Below, piece by piece: positions 33,141 to 40,704 of a DNA stretch of 64,000 nucleotides. The notes beneath the pieces are model-generated. The model was not told where the DNA came from, did not search any database, and saw only the letters and a program-made list of their open reading frames with translations. The translations under genes were made by a program, and so were the position numbers. Numbering within the stretch: position 1 is the stretch's first letter; each line of letters begins with the position of its first letter. Source of the stretch: Frateuria soli (GTDB lineage: Bacteria > Pseudomonadota > Gammaproteobacteria > Xanthomonadales > Rhodanobacteraceae); NCBI RefSeq assembly GCF_021117385.1, contig NZ_CP088252.1, forward strand, positions 992,001 to 1,056,000, written 5' to 3'.

Positions 33141-34154
33141 ATGCCCACGACACCATTGAGCCGCGGCGAATTCCTGGCCATGGGCGAACTTGCCAAGGCG
33201 CGCCGGCAGTTGCTGGTGAACATGTTCGCCGGCACCCAGCTCAAGTTCGGCCTGGCGAGCCGGCTTTCCAGCGGCAAGCAACTGCTGACCAGCGGCAAGA
33301 AAGTCGTGTCTTCGACCGAGAAGCTGGTCAAGGGCGGCAACAAGGCCGGCAAGCTGGCCAGCCTGCCGGGCATGAGGGAGGCGGTCAGCGACTTCATCGT
33401 CGAGTGCGCCGACGTCTCCGGCATCGAGGACGTGATCGAGGCGGTGTCCGGTGAAGTGCTGTCCGAGCTGGTGGCCGAAATCACGCCGTTCCTGGGCGTG
33501 GTCACCAGCGGCGTGAAGCTGGTCAAGGCCGGCAAGGCCGTCGCCCAGGACGGCTACCACCTCTACAAGAGCGGGGACTACAAGCAGGGCTTTCGCCCCG
33601 GCGATCCCTATGCTGCGGCGGAGGCGATCCAGGCCATCATCAAGCGCGACCTGGCCCGGCATTCGGTCAAGCTGGGGCAGCAGAGCGTGGCCACCGGCGC
33701 CAAGATCGCCGGCCTGTTCGCCGACCTCGGTACCGCCACCACGGCCGGCATCGGCGCAGCCAATGCGCTGGCCAGCCTGGGTCTGCAGCTGTTCTCGCTG
33801 GGCCTGGACATCAAGGACATGCGCGCGGGCAACAAGCGCCTGTCCACGCCCAACACGCTGGACCTGACCGTGTTCAATGAATGCCCCGTGCTGGGCTGCT
33901 ACCTGCTGACCTGCGCCGACACCTCGTCGGTGGCCAACATGTTCGTCGCCGACATCGGCCTGCCGGGCTGGATGGACCGCGTGGAGCAGATGAAGAAGAA
34001 GCAGATGGACCCGATGCTGAAGATCGCCAGCAAGAACATCCAGGGTTCTCGCCTCCAGTTGGAGGGGCTCGGCAGCAACAAGGGCACGCATGTGAAGAAG
34101 GGGTTCTTCGCGGGCGTCAAGAGCAAGGCGCTCAAGCAGGTCGGGCTGGCCTGA
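33141..34154 (+). CDS. Unknown hydrophobic T6SS-linked protein (337 aa)
   Basis: An unrecognised 337-residue protein with a good AGGAGA ribosome-binding site before ATG 33141. Residues about 85-145 and 180-225 are Ala/Gly/Val-rich and could insert into membranes (FLGVVTSGVKLVKAGKAVAQ; AGLFADLGTATTAGIGAANA), separated by a charged region. The C-terminus is Lys-rich. It lies between the protease/immunity pair and the PAAR gene. A pore-forming effector or an adaptor is possible; there is no direct evidence. Confidence 0.6.
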   Translation: MPTTPLSRGEFLAMGELAKARRQLLVNMFAGTQLKFGLASRLSSGKQLLTSGKKVVSSTEKLVKGGNKAGKLASLPGMREAVSDFIVECADVSGIEDVIEAVSGEVLSELVAEITPFLGVVTSGVKLVKAGKAVAQDGYHLYKSGDYKQGFRPGDPYAAAEAIQAIIKRDLARHSVKLGQQSVATGAKIAGLFADLGTATTAGIGAANALASLGLQLFSLGLDIKDMRAGNKRLSTPNTLDLTVFNECPVLGCYLLTCADTSSVANMFVADIGLPGWMDRVEQMKKKQMDPMLKIASKNIQGSRLQLEGLGSNKGTHVKKGFFAGVKSKALKQVGLA

Positions 34155-34395
34155 GCCCGCGTGAAGAAGACGTGACCAGATTCGTCGCGTTTTTACGGAT
34201 TCACCTATAGGCAACGCTGGCCGGCCCGGCCGGCGTGCCGCCACCAGGGGGAGTCCGCCGGCGTCGATGGCGGCAAGGAATCCAGGCTGGAAGCCGTTCC
34301 CGGTGGATCCGGGCTGCCGATGGATGCCATCGGCGGCCCGGTGCGGCGCGTGATGGTCGCATTGCCGGGCCGGCAATCTTCAGCCGAGGAATCGC

Positions 34396-34683
34396 ATGCA
34401 GCCCGCCGCCCGCCTCACCGACATGCATGTCTGCCCGATGGTCACCGGCGTGGTGCCCCACGTGGGCGGTCCGATCGCCTCGCCCGGGGCGCCCAAGGTA
34501 CTGATCGGCGGCCTGCCGGCGGCGCGCCTGGGCGACATCGCCACCTGCGTGGGCCCACCCGACAGCATCGTCCTGGGGTCCCCGAAAGTCCTGATCTGCG
34601 GCCAGCCGGCCGCGCGCATGGGCGACAGCTGCGCGCACGGGGGCACGATCGTGCTCGGTTGCTTCACGGTGCTGATCGCCTGA
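34396..34683 (+). CDS. PAAR-domain spike tip protein
   Basis: A 95-residue single PAAR-domain protein: repeats of the type AARLTDMHVCPMV, GAPKVLIGGLPAARLGDIATC and KVLICGQPAARMGDSCAHGG that build the conical tip, with Cys/His zinc ligands. It sharpens the VgrG spike and carries cargo. Its stop overlaps the TPR gene start (TGATG). The 241 bp before it (34155-34395) contain no gene that I can support. Confidence 0.93.
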   Translation: MQPAARLTDMHVCPMVTGVVPHVGGPIASPGAPKVLIGGLPAARLGDIATCVGPPDSIVLGSPKVLICGQPAARMGDSCAHGGTIVLGCFTVLIA

Positions 34684-35315
34684 TGGCCATGGCCACCGCG
34701 CTCCCGCAGAACGTCACGCTCCGCCGCTCGGTCCGCGACTTCGGCGACATGCTCCGGCGCGCGCTGCGCGCGCACCAGGCGGGCGACCTGGAAACCGCCG
34801 AGCGGCTCTACCGCGAGGTGCTGGACATGCGGGCCGCCCAGCCCGACGCGCTGCATTACCTGGGCGTGCCGAGGCGCCAGCAGGGGAGCAGCGACGAGGG
34901 CGTGGAACTGATCCGCACCGCCTTGAAGATCACCCCGCGCCACCCGGATGCGCACAACAACCTCGGCAACATCCACAAGGAGCGTGGCCGGTTGGCGGAG
35001 GCGGAGGCCTGCTATCGACGCGCACTCGAATGCGCCCCCGGGCACCACAACGCGCAGGGCAATTTGGCGGTGGTGCTGGAGGTGCAGGGCCGCAGGCACC
35101 GGGTGGCCAGGGGATCGGGAATGCGGAAATGGAACATGGCGGCGGCATTCGCGGAAGGAGCGGGACATCCCGCCGACGGGAGTGGACGGGCGGCACGGCG
35201 GTCGTCCCTGCTGCCCGGCGTGCGCCGCCCTTATAGCAGTTTTCCTGCGGCCCTCGCGCCCGATGCGCATGTGGCAACCATCGAATCGCGCTGCGCGCGG
35301 AGGAAGGACCCATGA
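34683..35315 (+). CDS. TPR protein with aberrant C-terminus, probably truncated
   Basis: A 210-residue protein. Residues about 20-145 contain three tetratricopeptide repeats (AHQAGDLETAERLYREVLDM; EGVELIRTALKITPRHPDAH; ERGRLAEAEACYRRALECAP). After VLEVQGR the TPR pattern stops abruptly and the last 70 residues are Arg/Gly/Ser/Pro-rich with no structure, running into the vgrG start (ATGA overlap). This looks like a gene truncated by deletion or frameshift, with a read-through tail. In intact form it might have been a VgrG/PAAR-associated chaperone; that is speculative. Confidence 0.5.
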   Translation: MAMATALPQNVTLRRSVRDFGDMLRRALRAHQAGDLETAERLYREVLDMRAAQPDALHYLGVPRRQQGSSDEGVELIRTALKITPRHPDAHNNLGNIHKERGRLAEAEACYRRALECAPGHHNAQGNLAVVLEVQGRRHRVARGSGMRKWNMAAAFAEGAGHPADGSGRAARRSSLLPGVRRPYSSFPAALAPDAHVATIESRCARRKDP

Positions 35316-37333
35316 GTCAGCAGATCACGCTCTCCTCGCCGCAGTGCGAAGACCTGCTCTTCACCAGCATGGTGGCCGAGGAACAGCTCGGGCGCATGTT
35401 TTCCTACCACGTCGATTTCGTGAGCAACGACGAGAAGATCGACCTGAACGGCCTGCTCGGCACGGCGATGACGGTGGAGCTGGCAGCCGACGGCTTCTCG
35501 CGCCACTTCAACGGCATCGTCTGCGAGGCGGCGCAGACCCGCGCCGAGGTCATCGAGGGGCTGAACTACGCCCACTACACCGTGCGCCTGGTACCCAAGC
35601 CCTGGCTGCTGGTGGACAAGTTCGACTGCCGCATCTACGCCGACATGTCGGTGCCGGACATCGTCAAGCAGGTGCTCGCCGAGGCCGGTTACACCGACGT
35701 CAAGCTGAGCCTGAGCTCCAACTACGCCGCGCGCGACTACTGCGTGCAGTACCGCGAGAGCAGCCTGAATTTCATCAGCCGCCTGATGGAGCAGGAAGGC
35801 ATCTACTACTACTTCACACATGATGAGAGCACCCACACGATGGTGCTCGCCGACGGCGTCGGTGCGCATGCCAAGGCCGCGCACTTCGACAAGGTGGCGT
35901 ATTCGACCACCCGCGGCAGCGCGCTGAGCACCCGGGCGACGATCAGCGAGTGGGTGGCGTCGCGCGGTCGCGACGTGAGCAAGGTGCAGCTGACCGACTA
36001 CGACCCGCTCAGGCCCAAGGCCTCGTTGCTGGGCACCGGCAACGGCGGGGGGCACGGCGTGAAGGGCCCGGAGGGTTTCGACTTTCCCGGCGGGCATTTC
36101 GACGCCGGCGTCGGCCAGCACTTCGCGCAGGTGCGCGCCGAAGCGCTCAGCGCCTCGCGCTCCCACTACAACGGCAACACCAGTGCGTGCGGCATCGAGA
36201 TCGGTGGCCTGTTCTCGCTGAGCGGCTTCGCCCGTGGCGACCTCAACCAGGACTACCTGGTAATCGGCACCGCGATGCAGATCTATGGCGGCGGCTACGC
36301 ATCCGGTGACCAGGCCGATGCGCCATCGTTCAATTGCAGCTTCCAGGCGATCGAGAGCAATCGTCCGTTCCGCACCCTTCCCACGGCCGTAAAGCCATCC
36401 ATCGTCGGCTTGCAGACAGCGGTGGTCACCGGCAGCGACACCGACGAGGACATCGTGGTCGACGATCACGGCCGCGTGCAGGTGACCTTCCACTGGAACA
36501 AGCCGGACAAGCCCGATGCCAGGAGTTCCTGCCCGGTGCGCGTGGCCTCGGCCTGGGCCGGCAAGGGCTGGGGCGCGGTCAGCCTGCCGCGCGTGGGGCA
36601 GGAGGTGGTGGTCAGCTTCCTGGAGGGCGATCCGGATCGTCCGTTGATCATCGGCAGCGTCTACAACGGCGACAACACGCCGCCCTACGGCCTGCAGGCG
36701 ACCAAGACGCAGAGCGGCGTCAAGAGCCGCAGCCTGCTCGGCGGAGCCGCCGACTTCAACGAACTGCGATTCGAGGACAAGAAGGGCGAGGAGGATTTCT
36801 TCATCCATGCCCAGAAGGACATGCACGAGGAGGTCGAGAACGACCACGTCGTGACCATCGACCACGACGAAACGGTAACGGTCAAGCACGACCAGACCGT
36901 TACGGTGGAGAACGACCAGACCGGGACGATCAAGCACGACCGCAAGGTCACCGTGCAGAACGACGACAAGCTCGACGTCACCGGCAACGGCACCACCAGC
37001 ATCGGCCAGAAGTTCAAGCTCTCGGCCGGCACCGAGATCGAGCTGGTCACCGGTGCCTCAAGCATCGTGCTCAAGAGCTCCGGCGACATCGAGATCAAGG
37101 GCGTCAACATCAAGATCACCGGCAGCGTCGGCGTCAAGGTCGAAGGCCAGGTGGAGGTCGGCGTCAAGGCCGGCGCCACCATGGATCTGGGCGCCGGCGC
37201 CACGCTCAAGATGCATTCGGACGCCATGCTCGAAGTGGCCGGCGGCGCCATGGGCACCATCAAGGCACCCATGCTCACGCTCAAGGGCGACGGCATGAAC
37301 CAGGTGTCCGGTGGCCTGGTGATGATCGGGTAA
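35312..37333 (+). CDS. vgrG: T6SS spike protein VgrG
   Basis: VgrG (TssI), 673 residues: gp27-like N-terminal part (LLFTSMVAEEQLGRMFSYHV; VQYRESSLNFISRLMEQEGI), gp5 OB-fold part (DDHGRVQVTFHWNKPDKPDA; RVASAWAGKGWGAVSLPRVG; PDRPLIIGSVYNGDNTPPYG), a beta-helix with repeated T-V-T-V/ND-Q units (about 510-560), and a DUF2345-like C-terminal region ending GDGMNQVSGGLVMIG. No large extra effector domain is fused, so cargo is probably carried through PAAR or adaptor proteins encoded nearby. Confidence 0.96.
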   Translation: MSQQITLSSPQCEDLLFTSMVAEEQLGRMFSYHVDFVSNDEKIDLNGLLGTAMTVELAADGFSRHFNGIVCEAAQTRAEVIEGLNYAHYTVRLVPKPWLLVDKFDCRIYADMSVPDIVKQVLAEAGYTDVKLSLSSNYAARDYCVQYRESSLNFISRLMEQEGIYYYFTHDESTHTMVLADGVGAHAKAAHFDKVAYSTTRGSALSTRATISEWVASRGRDVSKVQLTDYDPLRPKASLLGTGNGGGHGVKGPEGFDFPGGHFDAGVGQHFAQVRAEALSASRSHYNGNTSACGIEIGGLFSLSGFARGDLNQDYLVIGTAMQIYGGGYASGDQADAPSFNCSFQAIESNRPFRTLPTAVKPSIVGLQTAVVTGSDTDEDIVVDDHGRVQVTFHWNKPDKPDARSSCPVRVASAWAGKGWGAVSLPRVGQEVVVSFLEGDPDRPLIIGSVYNGDNTPPYGLQATKTQSGVKSRSLLGGAADFNELRFEDKKGEEDFFIHAQKDMHEEVENDHVVTIDHDETVTVKHDQTVTVENDQTGTIKHDRKVTVQNDDKLDVTGNGTTSIGQKFKLSAGTEIELVTGASSIVLKSSGDIEIKGVNIKITGSVGVKVEGQVEVGVKAGATMDLGAGATLKMHSDAMLEVAGGAMGTIKAPMLTLKGDGMNQVSGGLVMIG

Positions 37334-37345
37334 GGGGAGAGCGCC

Positions 37346-37888
37346 ATGTCCGTCATCATTCAGGCCGCCGATCAGATGGAACTGGGTGCGCCCGCGCGCG
37401 CCCGGCTGGAACCCGGCATGGGGCCGCGCGAGGCCGTGCAGGTTCTGCTCGAAGGGGGCGAAACGCAGGATGCGCTCAAGCTGCTCGCGCGCCTGCTGCC
37501 CAAGCGCTATGCCGTGGCATGGGCCTGCCAGTGCGCGCGCGACGCGTCACTCCCGCTGGAGGACCGGGCCGGCGCCGCGCTCGCCGAACAGTGGGTGCGC
37601 GAGCCCGAGGAAGCGCATCGCCGCGCGGCGTTCGAGTTCGCCAATGCCGGCGGCTACCAGAACATCGGCGCCTGGCTGGCGGCCTGCGCGGGCTGGTCCG
37701 GCGGCAGCCTGGCGCCGGCGACCCAGGAAACCCCGGTGCCCCCGGCCGAACACCTGACCGCCTGCGCCGTGGTCGCGGCGATCAACCTCATGGCCGCGCT
37801 CGAACCCGAACGCTTCGAGCAGCGCCGCGCCGGCTTCATGGCACGCGCCATGAGCCTGCTCGGCGCGGGCGAGATGCAGACCAGCTGA
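37346..37888 (+). CDS. DUF6931 family T6SS-associated protein
   Basis: A 180-residue protein that I recognise as DUF6931-like, found beside vgrG in some T6SS loci. The middle has GETQDALKLLARLLPKRYAVAWACQCARDA followed by EPEEAHRRAAFEFANAGGYQN and a C-terminal helix AEHLTACAVVAAINLMAALEPERF. It is cytoplasmic and mostly helical. Its position between vgrG and tagH, 12 bp from each, suggests a chaperone/adaptor role, but function is unknown. Confidence 0.7.
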   Translation: MSVIIQAADQMELGAPARARLEPGMGPREAVQVLLEGGETQDALKLLARLLPKRYAVAWACQCARDASLPLEDRAGAALAEQWVREPEEAHRRAAFEFANAGGYQNIGAWLAACAGWSGGSLAPATQETPVPPAEHLTACAVVAAINLMAALEPERFEQRRAGFMARAMSLLGAGEMQTS

Positions 37889-37899
37889 AGGAGCCACGC

Positions 37900-39210
37900 G
37901 TGCCCACCCCACAGACACTCGTCCTGGCCGTGCTCGGCCCGCATGCGGCGCAGTTCGGCGCGCGCAGCCAGAAGGCCTTCGAGGGCCGCGACGGCAGCAT
38001 CGGCCGCGCGGAGGATTGCGACTGGGTACTCGGCGCCGCCGGCGTGTCGCGCGTGCACGCCATGGTGCGCTGCCTCAACGGCATGTACTTCATCGAGGAC
38101 CGCAGCACCAATGGCATGTTGCTCAACGGCCGCCCGCTGGTGAAGGGCGATCCGGCGTCGCTGAAGGACGGCGACCGCCTGCAGATCGACACCTTCGAAG
38201 TGGGCGTGCGGCTGCAGGCCGACAGCGCCATCCTGGCGCAGCCGGCCCAGGTGCAGGCGCCGGCGCCGGCGATGGCCGCGGCCGTGCCGCTGCCGGGAGG
38301 CGATTTCCTCGACGAGATGCTGGGCGGCCCGTTCGGCGCTCCGCAGACGCCTGCGCGCGGCATCCCGGACGAACCGCTGACCCCCCCCCCGGGGGGGCCG
38401 GCTGCCACGCTCGATCCGCTGGCTTTCCTGGACGAGCCGCTCGGCGCGGCCCCTGCGCCTGCACCGGGGGCGGTCCAGGCCGCCAGCTGGAACCATTCCA
38501 GCGGCATGGCCGATCACTTCCATCCGCCCGGCGTCGCCGGCCAGCGTCAGGCACTGCCGGAGAACTGGGACCTCACCATGGGCGACTTCGCGCCCAAGGC
38601 GTCGCCGGCTCCGGCGCCAGCCCCCGCGGCGCCGCCGCCCGCCCCGTCGGCGCCGCCGGCCATGCCTGCCGCCGCGATGGCGCCGGCCACCGGCGTGCCG
38701 CCCGAGCTGGACGCCATATTCCGCATCGTCGTCGATGGCGTGATGGATGTGCTGCGCGCCCGCGCCGAGATCAAGAACACCTTCCGCCTGCCGGTCACGC
38801 TGATCCAGCGCTCGGAAAACAATCCGCTGAAGTTCGCCCCCACCGCAGACGAGGCGCTGCAGAAGCTGCTCGCGCCTGCCAACGGCGCGTTCCTCTCCGG
38901 CACCGATGCCTTCCAGGACGCCTTCGACGACATCCGCTGCCACCAGATGGCGATGCTGGCGGGCGTGCGCGCGGGCTTCGAGGCCGTGCTGGCGCACTTC
39001 AACCCGGACCGGCTCGAACAGGAAGTGGATGGCAGCAAGCGCTCGGCCTTCGGCGGCAAGAGCCGCTACTGGGAGCGCTACCGGGAGAACTTCGAGGGCC
39101 TGGCCAAGGACCCGGACGAATGTTTCCGCCGCCTGTTCGGCGACGAGTTCGCGCGCGCCTATGAGGAACAACTGGCGCGACTGAAGTCGGCGCGGGTAAG
39201 GCAGCGGTGA
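37900..39210 (+). CDS. tagH: T6SS FHA-domain protein TagH (Fha)
   Basis: TagH, 436 residues. The N-terminal FHA domain (about 10-105) has GRAEDCDWVL, VSRVHAMVR and STNGMLLNGR, which bind phosphothreonine. A long Pro/Ala-rich linker (about 110-270) leads to the type VI C-terminal domain (FRIVVDGVMDVLRARAEIKN and QDAFDDIRCHQMAMLAGVRAG). GTG 37900 follows AAGGAG by 6 bp. It is the expected reader of the phospho-Thr marks written by the two kinases encoded downstream. A C10-G7 tract lies in the linker. Confidence 0.93.
   Translation: MPTPQTLVLAVLGPHAAQFGARSQKAFEGRDGSIGRAEDCDWVLGAAGVSRVHAMVRCLNGMYFIEDRSTNGMLLNGRPLVKGDPASLKDGDRLQIDTFEVGVRLQADSAILAQPAQVQAPAPAMAAAVPLPGGDFLDEMLGGPFGAPQTPARGIPDEPLTPPPGGPAATLDPLAFLDEPLGAAPAPAPGAVQAASWNHSSGMADHFHPPGVAGQRQALPENWDLTMGDFAPKASPAPAPAPAAPPPAPSAPPAMPAAAMAPATGVPPELDAIFRIVVDGVMDVLRARAEIKNTFRLPVTLIQRSENNPLKFAPTADEALQKLLAPANGAFLSGTDAFQDAFDDIRCHQMAMLAGVRAGFEAVLAHFNPDRLEQEVDGSKRSAFGGKSRYWERYRENFEGLAKDPDECFRRLFGDEFARAYEEQLARLKSARVRQR
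38381..38397 (+). repeat. Homopolymer tract C10-G7 inside tagH
   Basis: Ten C (38381-38390) directly followed by seven G (38391-38397) within the linker of tagH (codons about 161-166, PPPGG). The reading frame is open through it. Such tracts are prone to slippage in vivo and to sequencing error. Confidence 0.85.
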
Positions 39211-39223
39211 GCGCGCATGGCGC

Positions 39224-39250
39224 TTTTCACGTGAAAAACACGCACTAGAA
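39224..39250 (+). promoter_or_regulatory. Candidate regulatory region upstream of tssK
   Basis: TTTTCACGTGAAAA (39224-39237) is a perfect 14-bp palindrome, overlapping GTGAA, and is followed by ACGCACTAGAA (39240-39250), the same 11-mer found before tssB at 20924-20934. The 152-bp gap between tagH and tssK suggests an internal promoter for the tssK-tssL-tssM unit. Confidence 0.4.
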
Positions 39251-39362
39251 GAAGGGCCTCCTTCGCCCCGCATCCGGTTGCAGGAGCGCCCGCGGGCGCG
39301 ACCGGGGACTTCGGCACGCCCAGGGCACTGGCCCAGGGCAACCACCAGCAGACAGGTCGGTC

Positions 39363-40700
39363 ATGACGCAGAACAACAAAGTGGTATGGAGCGAGGGCCT
39401 GTTCCTGCGCCCGCAGCACCTGCAGCAGCAGGAGCGCTACTTCGAGCGCTTCGTCGAGCTGCGCGCCGGCGCCCTCAGGCCCTACGCCTGGGGCTTCCAG
39501 GAACTGGAGCTGGAACCCGACCTGCTGGCCATCGGCAAGCTCGGCATCCGCCGTGCGCGTGGCATCTTTCCCGACGGCACGCCGTTTTCCATGCCCGGCG
39601 ACGACCCGCTGCCGCCGCCGCTGGAGGTGGACGCCAACTGGCGCGACCAGACCGTCTACCTGACCCTGCCGCTGCGCTCGCCCACGCAGCCGGAAAGCGG
39701 CCGGCCGGAGGCTCCGGCCGAGCGACTGTTCCGCTACCGCGTACGCGAAACCGAAGTGCCGGACAGCTCCGGCAGCGCCGAAGGCCTGACGCCGCTGGAG
39801 GTGGGTGGCATGAGCACCCGCCTGCTGCCGCAGTCGCAGCCGATGGAGGGGCTGGCTCAGATCCCGGTCGCGCGCGTCGTCGAGTGCCGCGCCGACCGCC
39901 GCGTGATGCTGGACGAGGCGTTCATGCCCACCGGGCTTAGCTGCCAGGCGGTGCCGCGGCTGGTGACCTTCCTCACCGAGCTGCTCGGCCTGCTGCACCA
40001 GCGCGGCGAGGCACTGGCCAGCCGCGTGGCCTTGACCGACCGCGGCGGTGCCGCGGAGATCGCCGATTTCCTGATGCTGCAGGTGGTCAACCGCTGCCAG
40101 CCGCTGGTCGCGCACCTGGCCGAGGCGCCGCTGGAACACCCCGAAGCCTTCTACCGCACGCTGGTGGCGATGGCCGGCGAACTCACTACCTTCACCGCGC
40201 CGGGCAAGCGCCCGCCGATGTTCCCGCCGTACCGCCACGAGCTGCTGCGCGAGAGCTTCGAGCCGGTGATCGCCTCGTTGCGCGGCGCGCTCAGCGCGGT
40301 GATGGAACAGACCGCAACGCCGATCCCGCTGCAGCAGCGCAAGTACGGCGTGTGGGTGGCGATGGTGCCAGACCTCACCCTGATCGACACCGCCGCCTTC
40401 GTGCTCTCGGCGAAGGCCGACATGAAGTCCGAGGACCTGCGCCGGCAATTGCCCGCGCACGCCAAGATCGGTCCGACCGAGAAGATCCGCGACCTGGTCA
40501 ACCTGCAGCTGCCCGGCATCGCGGTGCAGCCGATGCCGGTGGCGCCGCGCCAGATTCCCTACAACGCGGGCTACCTTTACTTCGAGTTCGACAAGCACTC
40601 GCCGATGTGGCGCGAGCTGAAGACCTCCGGCGGCATAGCCTTCCATTTCGGCAGCGAGTTCGCCGGCCTCGACCTGCAACTGTGGGCCATCCGGAACTGA
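39363..40700 (+). CDS. tssK: T6SS baseplate protein TssK
   Basis: TssK, 445 residues, links the baseplate to the membrane complex. The start is typical: NNKVVWSEGLFLRPQHLQQQERYFE. Further family stretches are QIPVARVVECRADRRVMLDEAFMPTGLSC and the C-terminal GPTEKIRDLVNLQLPGI and PRQIPYNAGYLYFEFDKHSPMWREL. A 4-bp gap separates it from tssL. Confidence 0.96.
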   Translation: MTQNNKVVWSEGLFLRPQHLQQQERYFERFVELRAGALRPYAWGFQELELEPDLLAIGKLGIRRARGIFPDGTPFSMPGDDPLPPPLEVDANWRDQTVYLTLPLRSPTQPESGRPEAPAERLFRYRVRETEVPDSSGSAEGLTPLEVGGMSTRLLPQSQPMEGLAQIPVARVVECRADRRVMLDEAFMPTGLSCQAVPRLVTFLTELLGLLHQRGEALASRVALTDRGGAAEIADFLMLQVVNRCQPLVAHLAEAPLEHPEAFYRTLVAMAGELTTFTAPGKRPPMFPPYRHELLRESFEPVIASLRGALSAVMEQTATPIPLQQRKYGVWVAMVPDLTLIDTAAFVLSAKADMKSEDLRRQLPAHAKIGPTEKIRDLVNLQLPGIAVQPMPVAPRQIPYNAGYLYFEFDKHSPMWRELKTSGGIAFHFGSEFAGLDLQLWAIRN

Positions 40701-40704
40701 TGCC

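Noticed and set aside
35030-35236. Separate small gene between the TPR gene and vgrG
   Set aside because: Gly/Arg-rich shadow frame without a ribosome-binding site, overlapping the TPR frame.
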